Positions 12,478-21,699 of a stretch of 64,000 nucleotides of DNA are shown here, piece after piece; within the stretch, counting starts at the first letter, position 1; each line of letters opens with the position of its first letter. The stretch comes from Pleurodeles waltl (lineage: Eukaryota > Chordata > Amphibia > Caudata > Salamandridae): contig NC_090445.1 of assembly GCF_031143425.1 (NCBI RefSeq), positions 822,590,817-822,654,816 on the forward strand. The letters run 5' to 3'. The translations under genes and the position numbers were made by a program. The notes beneath the pieces were generated by a model that did not search any database, had not been told where the DNA came from, and saw nothing but the letters and a program-made list of their open reading frames with translations.

Positions 12478-12590
12478 CGTGAGGAATCCACAGGTAGCTA
12501 ATGTATCCACCAGAAAAGTCGTTACCGAAGGTAAGTAACTTGTTCTTCTGATGGATACAACTACCTGTGGATTCCTCACCTGATGAATAG
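12478..12590. repeat. DIRS internal complementary region
   Basis: The first half (12478-12540) is the reverse complement of the left end (11936-12000). The second half (12543-12590) is the reverse complement of the right end (about 17928-17974). The two meet at aagtaacttgttcttctg (about 12533-12550). In the accepted DIRS model this region templates joining of the two cDNA ends into a circle, so its presence is strong evidence for a complete DIRS. Confidence 0.9.
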
Positions 12591-12633
12591 AGTCCCAAAG
12601 CAGTACCACGCCCGGCGGTGGGTGCCTAAATGG

Positions 12634-15507
12634 TCAAACCAAGAAATCCTGCAGCACTGACCGTGCAAAATGACCGTCCCTTCTGACCTCAGAGTCCAAA
12701 CAGTAATGTTTCACAAAAGTGTGAAGGGACGACCAAGTTGCGGCCTTGCAGATGTCAACCACAGGAACACCCCTGGCCAAGGCCGAAGAGGCCGACTTAG
12801 CTCTGGTGGAGTGAGCTCTAATGCCCTCAGGCGGATCCTTCTTTGCCAAAGAGTAACAGATTTTAATGCAAAGAACAACCCACCTGGAGAGTGTTCTCTT
12901 GTGGACTGCCTTTCCTCTCCTCTTGCCCACGTATCCGACAAACAGCTGATCCTCCAGCCTGATATCCTTCATTCTGTCGATATAGAAGCTCAACGCCCTT
13001 TTTGGGTCCAGGCGATGTAGTCTTTCTTCCTCCTTTGAAGGATGAGGCGGAGGATAAAACGTGGACAAAGTGATTGTCTGAGCCAAATGGAAGGGTGAAA
13101 CAACCTTCGGAAGGAAAGCAGCCTTGGTCCTCAACACCACCTTATCCCCATAAAACGTTATATAAGGGGGTTTAACCGATAAGGCCTGCAACTCACTCAC
13201 TCTCCTTGCAGATGTTATAGCTACCAGGAATACTGTTTTAATAACCAAATACCTTAAGGGGCAAGAATGCATAGGCTCAAAAGGGGACCCCATAAGGAAA
13301 GTCAGGACCAAGGACAAATCCCATTGAGGCATAACGAATGGTTTTGGAGGATATTGATTCAGAAGACCTTTCAAGAATCTGAGAACAATAGGGGATTTAA
13401 ATAACGATGGTTGGTCTGGAAGACAAATGAAGGCTGACAAGGCCGACAAATAACCGTTAATGGTAGCTACTGCACAACCTTTCTGCGCTAGAGACAGTGC
13501 AAAAGACAAAACATGTGACAGATGAGCATGTAAGGGATCAATCTGTCTCTCTCCACACCACATAACAAAATTAGACCACCTATTAGCGTAGATAGATTTA
13601 GTGGAGTGTCGCCTGGCCGCTAAGATAACATCCACTACATCAGGTGGGAGAGAGAAGGAACTCAGGTTGCCCCGTTCAATCTCCAAGCATGTAGGTGCAG
13701 ACTCTGGAGGTTGGGGTGTAAAACCTGCCCCTGCGACTGCGAGAGGAGGTCTGCCCTGAGAGGGAGACGGAGCGGAGGGCACAGTGAGAGTTGGAGAAGG
13801 TCGGAGTACCATACCCTCCTTGGCCAATCCGGAGCTATTAAGATGACTTGGGCCCGGTCTTGGCGAATTTTCCTCAACACTCGAGGAATCAAGGGTATGG
13901 GGGGAAACGCGTAAAGCAACTGGTCGCACCAGGTTATCTGAAACGCGTCCCCCAACGCTCCCTGCATCGGATACTGGAGGCTGCAGAATAACGGGCAATG
14001 CGCGTTCTCCCGAGTGGCAAACAGATCTATCCGAGGAAACCCCCACATCTGGAAGATTAAACAGACTTGATCTGGATGGAGACGCCACTCGTGGTCTGCC
14101 GAGAATTGGCGACTGAGACTGTCCGCACGTACATTCAAGACCCCGGCCAGATGATTTGCCACCAAGCAAATCTGATGGTCCTTTGCCCAGGACCATAGCC
14201 GAAGAGCTTCTCTGCAGAGAAGGTACGACCCTACTCCTCCCTGTTTGTTTATGTACCACATCGTGGTAGTATTGTCCGTCAGGACCTGTACCGACTGACC
14301 ACGAAGGGATGGGAGGAAGGCCTTGAGAGCCAAACGTACAGCCCGTAACTCCAACAGATTGATATGAAACACCTGTTCCTCTGGAGACCAAAGCCCTTTG
14401 ATCTCCAGATCCCCCAGATGAGCTCCCCATCCTAGGGTGGAGGCATCCGTTATTACCGTGGCCACTGGTGGCGACTGCGCGAACGGCTTCCCCTGTGAAA
14501 GATTGTTGCCCGCAATCCACCACTTCAATTCCACAGCAGCATCTCTGGAGATCTTGACAGTACCTTCTAAATCTCCCTTGTGTTGAGACCACTGCCTTCG
14601 GAGGCACCACTGAAGAGCCCTCATGTGCCAGCGAGCATGCGTGACCAACAGAATGCAGGAGGCGAACAGACCGAGCAGACGAAGGACCTTGAGGACTGGA
14701 ACTACCGCTCCATTTCGAAACATTGGAACCAATTCCTGAATATCTTGAATCCGCTGAGGCGGAGGAAAGGCTCGACTCAATGTTGTATCCAGTACTGCCC
14801 CTATGAACAGGAGGCGCTGAGAGGGCTCCAGGTGAGATTTGGGCACGTTCACCGAAAAGCCCAGGTCGAACAACAACTGGGTTGTTGACTGCAGATGATG
14901 CGACACAAGCTCCGGGGACTTGGCTTTGATCAACCAGTCGTCCAAGAAAGGGAATACTGCTATCCCCTTCCTTCTGAGCTCCGCCGCAACCACTGACATC
15001 ACCTTTGTGAAGACTCGAGGTGCTGAAGTAAGACCAAACGGGAGGACCGCAAACTGATAGTGCTGCGACCCTACCACAAACCGGAGATACTTCCTGTGCG
15101 ACTTGAGTATCGGGATATGAAAGTAAGCATCCTGCAAGTCGACAGACACCATCCAATCTTCCTTGTTCAACGCCAAAAGCACCTGTGCTAGGGTCAGCAT
15201 CTTGAACTTTTCCTGTTTGAGGAACCAATTCAAGATCCTCAGATCCAGGATTGGTCTCAACTGACCATCCTTTTTGGGAATCAGGAAGTATCTTGAGTAA
15301 CAACCTCGACCCTTTTCCTGCTCTGGGACCAACTCTACCGCGCCCTTTGAAAGGAGGACTTGAACCTCCTGTTCTAGCAACAGGAGGTGTTCTTCTGAAC
15401 AATAAGATGGGCGGGGCGGGATGAGGTGCGGGAACTCCCGAAAGGGAAGGGCGTAGCCTTTTCCCACAATGCCGAGAACCCAAGTGTCCGTTGTGATAGA
15501 CTTCCAC
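12634..15507 (-). CDS. DIRS tyrosine recombinase frame
   Basis: The recombinase would insert the circular cDNA by site-specific recombination in the nucleus. The domain proper is the last 343 residues (about 13665-12634). The first catalytic arginine is in SARRVSELQ (about residue 769), the H-x-x-R box is HSTR (about 899-902), a tryptophan is in ATWSS (about 925) and the nucleophile tyrosine is in VKHYCLD (about 935). The frame stays open upstream to 15507, overlapping the whole RT frame for about 1.8 kb. The upstream 600 residues are low-complexity and resemble no family, so they are probably a shadow of RT. The domain begins within a few bases of the RT stop (13662), which suggests a frameshift or reinitiation at that point. 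The frame is also the gag frame. Confidence 0.88.
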   Translation of the reverse strand: MEVYHNGHLGSRHCGKRLRPSLSGVPAPHPAPPILLFRRTPPVARTGGSSPPFKGRGRVGPRAGKGSRLLLKILPDSQKGWSVETNPGSEDLELVPQTGKVQDADPSTGAFGVEQGRLDGVCRLAGCLLSYPDTQVAQEVSPVCGRVAALSVCGPPVWSYFSTSSLHKGDVSGCGGAQKEGDSSIPFLGRLVDQSQVPGACVASSAVNNPVVVRPGLFGERAQISPGALSAPPVHRGSTGYNIESSLSSASADSRYSGIGSNVSKWSGSSSPQGPSSARSVRLLHSVGHACSLAHEGSSVVPPKAVVSTQGRFRRYCQDLQRCCCGIEVVDCGQQSFTGEAVRAVATSGHGNNGCLHPRMGSSSGGSGDQRALVSRGTGVSYQSVGVTGCTFGSQGLPPIPSWSVGTGPDGQYYHDVVHKQTGRSRVVPSLQRSSSAMVLGKGPSDLLGGKSSGRGLECTCGQSQSPILGRPRVASPSRSSLFNLPDVGVSSDRSVCHSGERALPVILQPPVSDAGSVGGRVSDNLVRPVALRVSPHTLDSSSVEENSPRPGPSHLNSSGLAKEGMVLRPSPTLTVPSAPSPSQGRPPLAVAGAGFTPQPPESAPTCLEIERGNLSSFSLPPDVVDVILAARRHSTKSIYANRWSNFVMWCGERQIDPLHAHLSHVLSFALSLAQKGCAVATINGYLSALSAFICLPDQPSLFKSPIVLRFLKGLLNQYPPKPFVMPQWDLSLVLTFLMGSPFEPMHSCPLRYLVIKTVFLVAITSARRVSELQALSVKPPYITFYGDKVVLRTKAAFLPKVVSPFHLAQTITLSTFYPPPHPSKEEERLHRLDPKRALSFYIDRMKDIRLEDQLFVGYVGKRRGKAVHKRTLSRWVVLCIKICYSLAKKDPPEGIRAHSTRAKSASSALARGVPVVDICKAATWSSLHTFVKHYCLDSEVRRDGHFARSVLQDFLV

Positions 15508-15749
15508 TTGTGGAGAAAACGCTGTAATCTGCCCCCTACAGGAGAGGAGTGAGTGGGAAACGGTGGAAGCCTAAGGCTGCTTCCCCTGCTGCACCCCTCC
15601 AGAGGACGAGGAAGAGGCAGAGTGCTGTTGAGAGGCTCCTCTGGTACGGACCCCACCCCTCCCCCTCCCTCTAAATGACCTATAGGGGAGGGAAGAGGCG
15701 GGTTGCTGGAACCTCCCCCGAAAGGAAGAGGAATAAGAGCCACGCCCAA
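13662..15749 (-). CDS. DIRS reverse transcriptase / RNase H
   Basis: This 695-residue frame makes the cDNA and degrades the RNA template. RT spans about residues 150-330, with FLIPKKDGQLRPILDLR, VDLQDAYFHIP, LPFGLTSAPRVF and an intact catalytic box FLDD at 269-272. RNase H spans about 430-550, with acidic residues D435 (TDAS), E467 (LLELRAV), D492 (LTDNTT) and D543 (RADSLSR). The C-terminal 140 residues contain YAFPPIPLI and IAPDWPRRVWY, the region often labelled methyltransferase-like in DIRS elements; I cannot confirm that activity. The start overlaps the end of gag by 179 bases in another frame, so expression probably needs frameshifting or reinitiation. All key residues are present. Confidence 0.92.
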   Translation of the reverse strand: MGVALIPLPFGGGSSNPPLPSPIGHLEGGGGVGSVPEEPLNSTLPLPRPLEGCSRGSSLRLPPFPTHSSPVGGRLQRFLHKWKSITTDTWVLGIVGKGYALPFREFPHLIPPRPSYCSEEHLLLLEQEVQVLLSKGAVELVPEQEKGRGCYSRYFLIPKKDGQLRPILDLRILNWFLKQEKFKMLTLAQVLLALNKEDWMVSVDLQDAYFHIPILKSHRKYLRFVVGSQHYQFAVLPFGLTSAPRVFTKVMSVVAAELRRKGIAVFPFLDDWLIKAKSPELVSHHLQSTTQLLFDLGFSVNVPKSHLEPSQRLLFIGAVLDTTLSRAFPPPQRIQDIQELVPMFRNGAVVPVLKVLRLLGLFASCILLVTHARWHMRALQWCLRRQWSQHKGDLEGTVKISRDAAVELKWWIAGNNLSQGKPFAQSPPVATVITDASTLGWGAHLGDLEIKGLWSPEEQVFHINLLELRAVRLALKAFLPSLRGQSVQVLTDNTTTMWYINKQGGVGSYLLCREALRLWSWAKDHQICLVANHLAGVLNVRADSLSRQFSADHEWRLHPDQVCLIFQMWGFPRIDLFATRENAHCPLFCSLQYPMQGALGDAFQITWCDQLLYAFPPIPLIPRVLRKIRQDRAQVILIAPDWPRRVWYSDLLQLSLCPPLRLPLRADLLSQSQGQVLHPNLQSLHLHAWRLNGAT

Positions 15750-17691
15750 ATCCCTGAAACCTCCTGAAAATTCTAGAAGAGGCAGAGGAAGAAGGAGCTT
15801 GCAGTCCTAACGATTTGGCTGTGGCTCTGCTCTCCTTAAATCGTTCCAAGGCTGAATCTGCCTTGGCTCCAAACAGTCTGTCCCCATCAAACGGGAGGTC
15901 CAGCAGGGTCGACTGCACATCCGCAGAGAACCCTGAGTTTCGGAGCCAGGCCTGTCTTCTTGCCACCACAGCCGTGCCCATCGCCCTGGCCACCGAGTCG
16001 GTCGTGTCCAGCCCAGACTGGATAATCTGGGTCGCGGCAGCCTGGGCGTCCGAGACCACATCCAAAAGACCCTGGGGAAGCTCCGTGAATGAAGACGAAA
16101 TATCATCCATCAGCGCATGGATGTACCTCCCCAGAATGCACGTGGCGTTGGTGGCCTTCAACGCCAAACTGCATGACGAAAATATTTTCTTGGACTGCGC
16201 ATCCAGTTTCTTGGAGTCTCTGTCTCCAGGCACCGTCGGGAAGGAACCAGGCGCTGACTTTGAGGAACAGGAGGCTTGCACCACCAAGCTCTCCGGCGTA
16301 GGGTGTCTAGAGAGAAAGCCAGGGTCAGATGGTGCAGCTCGATACCTCCTGGCCACAGCCCTATGAACGGCCGAGGAAGACACCGGCTTCTTCCACACCT
16401 CCAACACCGGATCCAGCAAAGCCTCATTAAATGGCAAGAGAGGCTCAGCTGCAGCAGAGGCCGGATGCAATACCTCTGTCAGCAAATTCTGCTTTGCCTC
16501 TGCCACCGGCAAAGGCAGGTCCAAAAAGCTCGCTGCCTTCCTCACCACAGCATGAAAGGAAGCAGCCTCCTCCGTATATTCCCCTGGAGATGAAAGGTCC
16601 CACTCAGGGGAAGTGTCCAGCCCACTGGCTGTATCCAGACCATGCAGTCCGTCTCCAGAGTCCTCAATCTCTCCCTCCTCTAGGACTCGCTGGTACTCTT
16701 GCTCTTCTAAAAGACGGAGAGCACGCCTCCTCGAATGAAGTCTCTCCTCGATACGCGGAGTCGACATGGCCTCCGCCGACGTCGAAGAACGGCGCCGATC
16801 TCCAGAAGCATCTGACGCCGCGTCCGGCGCCACAGGCAGCTTCGGCGCCGAGGCAGGAGCCGGAGGACGAGGTCTTGGAGCCGATGGACCAACCGGAGTC
16901 ACAGGGCAAAATCCTGACTTCGACGGAGGGGCAACCTCCGGGGCCGAAACATCCGAAGCCACCGGAGCGGCCACCGACGCCGGCACCGGCGCCGAGCCCA
17001 CATTCCCAAAAGGGAGAAAGGGCATAAAGGGTGCCGGCCGAAGAGGCGCAGGATCACCCAACGAAAAGGCCAAGGGCCCCGAAGGACCAGCCGGAGCAGC
17101 TCCTGGAGCCATCTGCTGAAAGATGGTATACATCGCATTAAGAAACGCGGTACTATCGGCTCCAGGAGTGGGAAAAGCCGGATACTGGGGTGCCTGGATC
17201 GAGGGCGACCCCGACGCCGGCCTCGACGTCTGCGACGCCGGAGAAAACACAAGAGGCTGCACCACCTCAATCACTGACGCCTGACCAGGTGAAGTCGGTG
17301 ACGCCGGAGAGGGCAACGGCGTCGATGGATGCGGCGTGACCGTGGGGCTGACCTCCCAAGTCCTCCGACGCCGAGCCGAAGGTGACCTCGAACGAGACTC
17401 CTTGCTGGAGTGACGTCGTGAGTCTCTACGGCGCCGGGAGTCTCGATGACGCCGGTGAGACCTTGGCGAAGAAGACTTCTTATGATGTTTCTCCTTCTTC
17501 TTTGACTTTGCCATAAATAACTTGGCCTCGCGCTCTTTGAGGGCCTTCGGATTCATGTGTTGACATGAATCGCAAGTCGAGACGTCGTGGTCGGAGCTCA
17601 AACACCATAGACAGTCGGAGTGAGGATCTGTAACTGACATCTTGCCCCCACACTCTCGACAGGGCTTGAAACCCGACTTCCTCTGAGACAT
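15571..17691 (-). CDS. DIRS Gag-like protein
   Basis: This is the structural or nucleic-acid-binding protein of the element. I chose the ATG at 17691 (MSQRKSGF), which is followed at once by a cysteine-rich motif. An earlier in-frame ATG at 17781 would add 30 hydrophobic residues and lies next to the terminal repeat. Near the N-end are C-x2-C (CRECGG), H-x3-C-x2-C (HSDCLWC) and C-x2-C-x-H (CDSCQH) clusters, a likely zinc-binding module. A long Arg/Ser/Lys-rich tract (RSHRRHRDSRRRR) follows, then a Pro/Ala-rich middle. The C-end is Gly/Arg-rich (RGRGRGGVRTRG). It terminates in TAG at 15571-15573. The same frame then reopens for about 979 codons to the recombinase. Confidence 0.85.
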   Translation of the reverse strand: MSQRKSGFKPCRECGGKMSVTDPHSDCLWCLSSDHDVSTCDSCQHMNPKALKEREAKLFMAKSKKKEKHHKKSSSPRSHRRHRDSRRRRDSRRHSSKESRSRSPSARRRRTWEVSPTVTPHPSTPLPSPASPTSPGQASVIEVVQPLVFSPASQTSRPASGSPSIQAPQYPAFPTPGADSTAFLNAMYTIFQQMAPGAAPAGPSGPLAFSLGDPAPLRPAPFMPFLPFGNVGSAPVPASVAAPVASDVSAPEVAPPSKSGFCPVTPVGPSAPRPRPPAPASAPKLPVAPDAASDASGDRRRSSTSAEAMSTPRIEERLHSRRRALRLLEEQEYQRVLEEGEIEDSGDGLHGLDTASGLDTSPEWDLSSPGEYTEEAASFHAVVRKAASFLDLPLPVAEAKQNLLTEVLHPASAAAEPLLPFNEALLDPVLEVWKKPVSSSAVHRAVARRYRAAPSDPGFLSRHPTPESLVVQASCSSKSAPGSFPTVPGDRDSKKLDAQSKKIFSSCSLALKATNATCILGRYIHALMDDISSSFTELPQGLLDVVSDAQAAATQIIQSGLDTTDSVARAMGTAVVARRQAWLRNSGFSADVQSTLLDLPFDGDRLFGAKADSALERFKESRATAKSLGLQAPSSSASSRIFRRFQGFGRGSYSSSFRGRFQQPASSLPYRSFRGRGRGGVRTRGASQQHSASSSSSGGVQQGKQP

Positions 17692-17789
17692 TGTTACCGC
17701 AGAGAAGACTACGCAGCAGACAATACACTGTAACCACGAAGGTAACAGTAACTCCCTCGAAGATAACCGTTTCGAATGCACGGAAAAAA

Positions 17790-17974
17790 GGGAACTGTCA
17801 TCGGCACGTCGGCGAGGACTTCTTATTGCCTGTATGACGTCAGACGGCGTCGCGTGGGCTAGAGTGACGTCCTCGTCGACGTGCAGAGACTAGTAAGAAG
17901 ATTTCCGTCAAATGCTGGCGCCATGGGAGTATTCATCAGGTGAGGAATCCACAGGTAGTTGTATCCATCAGAAA
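17790..17974 (-). repeat. DIRS right inverted terminal repeat
   Basis: This is the reverse complement of 11983-12140 and, at its outer end, of the second half of the internal complementary region. It carries the element's transcription start side, since gag begins just inside it. Confidence 0.9.
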
Positions 17975-19394
17975 AAGTTAGTTTGTACTTTGGAAGTGTG
18001 TTTACCTCAAAAGTCGAATTTGGACGTAGTATTGTTAAAACCAGCCCACAAGGCAGGTCTGGCTTTAAAATGACATTAGACATTACAGCAGTACACATGT
18101 AAGTACATCAAGTACACTGTGGTTTCTAAACCTACATGTCCTACCATATATTACGGACCTACAGGTAGGTTGTTTTGGCCAATTAGAATTCTACCAATTG
18201 CCATACAACTTTTAAGGACAGAGCACTGGCTGTTGGACCGAATTACCAGAGGCCAGGGTACTTTCATGGTCAGTAATTACCAGTATTAATTTTTTAAAAA
18301 TGGGACTGATCAGGGCAAAAAGAATGGCGTTAATACATATCTCCCCCCCCCCAGTGCTGAGCCCTTTTTTGGCTATTTGGGGTAGTTCGCAATTAGGCCT
18401 TCATAACTTTTTGTCCACATAAGCTATCCACGCTAAATTTGCGTCCTTTTTTTCCAACATCTTAGGGATTCTAATGGTACCCAGAGTTTGTGGTTTCCCC
18501 TGGAGGAGACCAAGAAATTAGCCAAAATACAGTGAAAATTTCGTTTTTGTTTTTTTTGTTGTTTTTTTTTAAATGGGAAAAAAGGGCTGCCGAAGAAGGC
18601 TTGTGTTTTTTTCCTTGAAAATGGCATCAACAAAGGGTTTCTGGTGCTAACATCACCATCTTCTCACCTTTCAGGAACGGGCAGACTTGAATCAGAAAAC
18701 CACATTGTTCAACACAATTTTGACATTTTACTGGGACATACCCCATATTTACTATTTTTGGTGCCTTTAGCCTCCTTCCAGTTAGTGACAGGAATGGGTG
18801 TGAAACAAATGCTGGATCTCGGACAGATAAACATTTCTGAAAAGTAGATAACATTCTGAATTCAGCAAGGGGTCATTTGTGTAGATCCTACAAGGTTTTC
18901 CTTCAGAAAATAACAGCTGAAATAAAAATATATTGAAAGTGAGCTGAAAAAAACAGCCATTTTTCTCGACGTTATACTCTGTAACTTTTTCCTGCAATGT
19001 CAGATTTTTTAAAGCAATATACCGTTACGTGTACTGGACTCTTCCGGTTGCGAAGATATATAGGGCTTGTAGGTTCATCAAGATCCCTAGGTACCCAAAG
19101 CCAATAAATGAGGTGCACCTTGCAATGGGTTTTCATTCTATACCGGGTATACAGCAATTCATTTGCTGAAATATAAAGAGTGAAAAATAGGTATCATGAA
19201 AACCTTTGTATTTCCAAAATGGGCATAAGATAGGGTGTTGAGAAGCACTGGTTATTTGCACATCTCTGAATTCTGGGGTGCCCATACTAGCATGTGAATT
19301 ACAGGCCATTTCTCAAATAGACGTCTTTTTTACACACTGTCTTACATTTGGAAGGAAAAAATGTAGGTAAAGACAAGGGGCAATAACACTTGTT

Positions 19395-20230
19395 TTGCTA
19401 TTCTGTGTTCCCCCAAGTCTCCCGATAAAAATTGTACCTCACTTGTGTGGGTAGGCCTAATACTCGCGACAGGAAACGCAACATGGGCACATCACATTTT
19501 TACATTGAAATCTGACGTGTTTTTTGCAAAGTGCCTAGCTGTAGATTTTGGCCACTAGCTCAGCCGGCACCTAGGGAAGCCTACCAAACCTGTGCATTTT
19601 TGAAAACCAGACACCTAGGGGAATCCAGGATGGGTGACTTGTGGGGCTCTCACCAGATTCTGTTACCCAGAATCCTTTGCAAACCTCAAAATTTGGCCCA
19701 AAAAACACTTTTTCCTCACATTTCGGTGACAGAAAGTTCTGGAATCTGAGAAGAGCGGCGAATTTCCTTCCACCCAGCGTTCCCCCAAGTCTCCTGATAA
19801 AAATGGTACCTCACTTGTGTGGGTAGGCCTAGCGCCCGTGACAGGTTATGCCCCAAAACACAACGTGGACACATCACATTTTCCCAAAGAAAACAGACCT
19901 GTTTTTTGCAAAGTGCCTAGTTGTGGATTTTGGCCTTTAGCTCAGCCGGCACCTAGGGAAACCTAGCAAACCTTGGCATTTTTTAAACTAGAGACCTAGG
20001 GGAATCCAAGATGGGGTGACTTGTGGGGCTCTGACCAGTTTCTGTTACCCAGAATCCTTTGCAAACCTCAAACTTTGGCTAAAAAAACACTTTTTCCTCA
20101 CATTTCGGTGACAGAAAGTTCTGGAATCTGAGAGGAGCCACTAATTTCCTTCCACCCAGCGTTCCCCCAAGTTTCCCGATAAAAATGGTACCTCACTTGT
20201 GTGGGTAGGCCTGGTGCCCGCGACAGGAAT
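19395..20230 (+). repeat. Subterminal tandem array, about 370-bp unit
   Basis: The phrase ccccaagtctcc-gataaaaa recurs at 19411, 19783 and 20165, spacings of 372 and 382 bases. Each unit also carries cacttgtgtgggtaggcct, agctcagccggcacctaggg and cctcacatttcggtgacag. The same array occurs in the other two family members. Confidence 0.88.
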
Positions 20231-20329
20231 AGATCACACAACGGTCAATGTTGGTCCTTCCATGAGGCAGCTGTTGACCCTGGGGTGATCCATTCCTGAC
20301 GCAGGCACTAGGTATAGGCACTAAAGTGG

Positions 20330-20640
20330 GGTAGTGTTTTTATCAGGACAGGTGAGGAATCACCGGGTGGTAGGAATTTTGTTGATCCCAGCATATTCAT
20401 TTAGTTTGTGTGACAGAAATGCGAGAAACAGAGATTTTATTCAACATTTCAGCTTTGCAGGGTATTCTGGGTAAGAAAACTTTGGGGAATCCACACAAGT
20501 CACACCTCTGTGGACTCCCCAGGATGTCTAGTTTCCAGAAATGTTTGGGTTTACTATGTTTCTCTATATGGCCGCCGAACCCAGGACCAAAAACACAGGT
20601 GCCTGCCTTACAAAACCAGTTTGTTTTGTGATAGATAATT
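20330..20640 (-). repeat. Inverted unit of the 370-bp array
   Basis: Phrases such as ggtattctgggtaagaaaac, aatccacacaagtcac and ggactccccaggatgtctag read as diverged reverse complements of the tandem unit. Copy 3 has the equivalent inverted unit at about 44750-45010, so the inversion belongs to the family structure. Confidence 0.6.
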
Positions 20641-20839
20641 TTGATGTCTCCACAATACGATTTTGGCGGTGGAATTTGGGGCTTAGCTAAATTGGGGAGC
20701 TCCCAAGAGAGCACTCTCTCTCTCTGCTTGCCGCCGCATTCCCCTGCTCTCTGGGTTGGGCTAACCCACCATTATCCCATTGCACAGACTTTGCTTGCGA
20801 AGGGACAGCAGGACTGTCCTCATCACCTCCCTCATAATT

Positions 20840-21010
20840 TACTGGAAGAGGAGTTATAGAATGGGACTCCTCCGACTGAAAAATCACTCCCAGAGTCTGC
20901 GCCATTGTCCTATCCCTCAGATGCTGTCTCAGTATCTGATGTCTCAGTCTCTGATCCTATGTCAGAGCTGTCCTCTATGACCCGAGTGACGGCAGCAGTC
21001 ATCCATCAAG
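20840..21010 (-). pseudogene. piggyBac transposase N-terminus remnant
   Basis: Read on the minus strand this stretch encodes an acidic Ser/Thr/Asp/Glu-rich segment (DSSDIGSETETSDTETASEG), like the start of the transposase at 48640-48460 in copy 3. Its position between the left and right arms fits an internal deletion that left only the first codons. The identification rests on composition and context, not on a catalytic motif. Confidence 0.45.
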
Positions 21011-21439
21011 ATGCCATCTCTGCTATTGGCTAAACTGTTGCTCTAAAACACTAGCCTACGTAAACAGTCACAAAATCGATGGTGTGTGTGAGATACGTGC
21101 AACAGTAGAGGCCACCTTACCTGCGCTTCTTTCCTCAATCAGCACGTTCTTTCAAGACACTCAAAAAACACCTTGTCACATACCATTCGTCACAGTCTTT
21201 AGCACCTCCTGCGCCCAGTCCAACAATCATTATTGGTGCTCCCACTCCCTCCTCCTCGGATTCCCTCATTACCACACAGCAAAAGTGCCCTTCATCTCTC
21301 CATAGCCGCCCCCCAAACCGCACATACATTTCATTTGTATTATAGCGCAGGTAATTTTTCTGAGGGGGCCGACCCCCCCCCCAAGTGAAATCCCTGGTGT
21401 CTAGTTGCGTTTCCTGGCCCCCGATCAACACTTTCAGGA

Positions 21440-21486
21440 AGGCCTCGTAAGAAAGAGGAGAGTCTCCCCTTTCTTACGAGGCCTTC
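21440..21486. repeat. Hairpin in piggyBac copy 1 right arm
   Basis: The sequences ggaaggcctcgtaagaaag and ctttcttacgaggccttcc are perfect inverted repeats separated by a short loop. The corresponding arm of copy 2 has equivalent but different hairpins at 31690-31810. Confidence 0.85.
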
Positions 21487-21616
21487 CCGAACGTGGGAAA
21501 GGCGGTTTGGGGCCGTTTTCCCCATCGGAGCAGGAAGCGGCAGTGCTGACATCACAAATGGGCGGGTGGGGGGCTGGGGGGGACACGGAAAAGCTTCTTT
21601 GTCTCCCGGGGATTCA

Positions 21617-21650
21617 AAAATATATATATATATATATATTATTTATTATC
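21617..21650. repeat. (TA)n microsatellite
   Basis: A run of about ten TA dinucleotides lies within the right arm of piggyBac copy 1. Confidence 0.9.
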
Positions 21651-21699
21651 CCCATCCCTGGTGTCGGCAACTGGTCATGACCCGCACCCAAGGGGTTAA

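Larger units (their letters stand above)
11928..17974 (-). mobile_element. Full-length DIRS retrotransposon
   Basis: DIRS elements copy through reverse transcription and integrate with a tyrosine recombinase instead of an integrase, leaving no target-site duplication. This copy is read right to left. It has gag (to 17691), RT/RNase H (15749-13662) and a tyrosine recombinase (to 12634), all without internal stops. About 190 bp at the left end (11938-12140) and right end (17790-17974) are inverted copies of each other. An internal complementary region at about 12478-12590 holds the complement of both ends back to back. The order, repeat structure and intact frames suggest a young, possibly mobile copy. 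Confidence 0.92.
18334..21695. mobile_element. piggyBac-family deletion derivative, copy 1
   Basis: TTAA is present at both edges (18330-18333 and 21696-21699), and the right end reads aagggg-TTAA, the mirror of the CCCCTT start in copies 2 and 3. The left 10 bases are eroded. Inside the left edge are gagcccttttttggctatttgg and the same long non-coding arm found at 29580-31080 and 43200-44650. A 370-bp tandem array, an inverted unit, a remnant of transposase N-terminus and a hairpin-rich right arm follow. Transposition would need a transposase from an intact relative. Confidence 0.75.

Noticed and set aside
13665..15507. N-terminal 600 residues of the long DIRS recombinase frame as a separate protein
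   Set aside because: No family resemblance and complete overlap with a well-conserved RT frame. Kept only as a finding about the open frame.
15815..17119. Plus-strand frames of 100-200 codons opposite DIRS gag
   Set aside because: Antisense shadows of a GC-rich coding region, without motifs.
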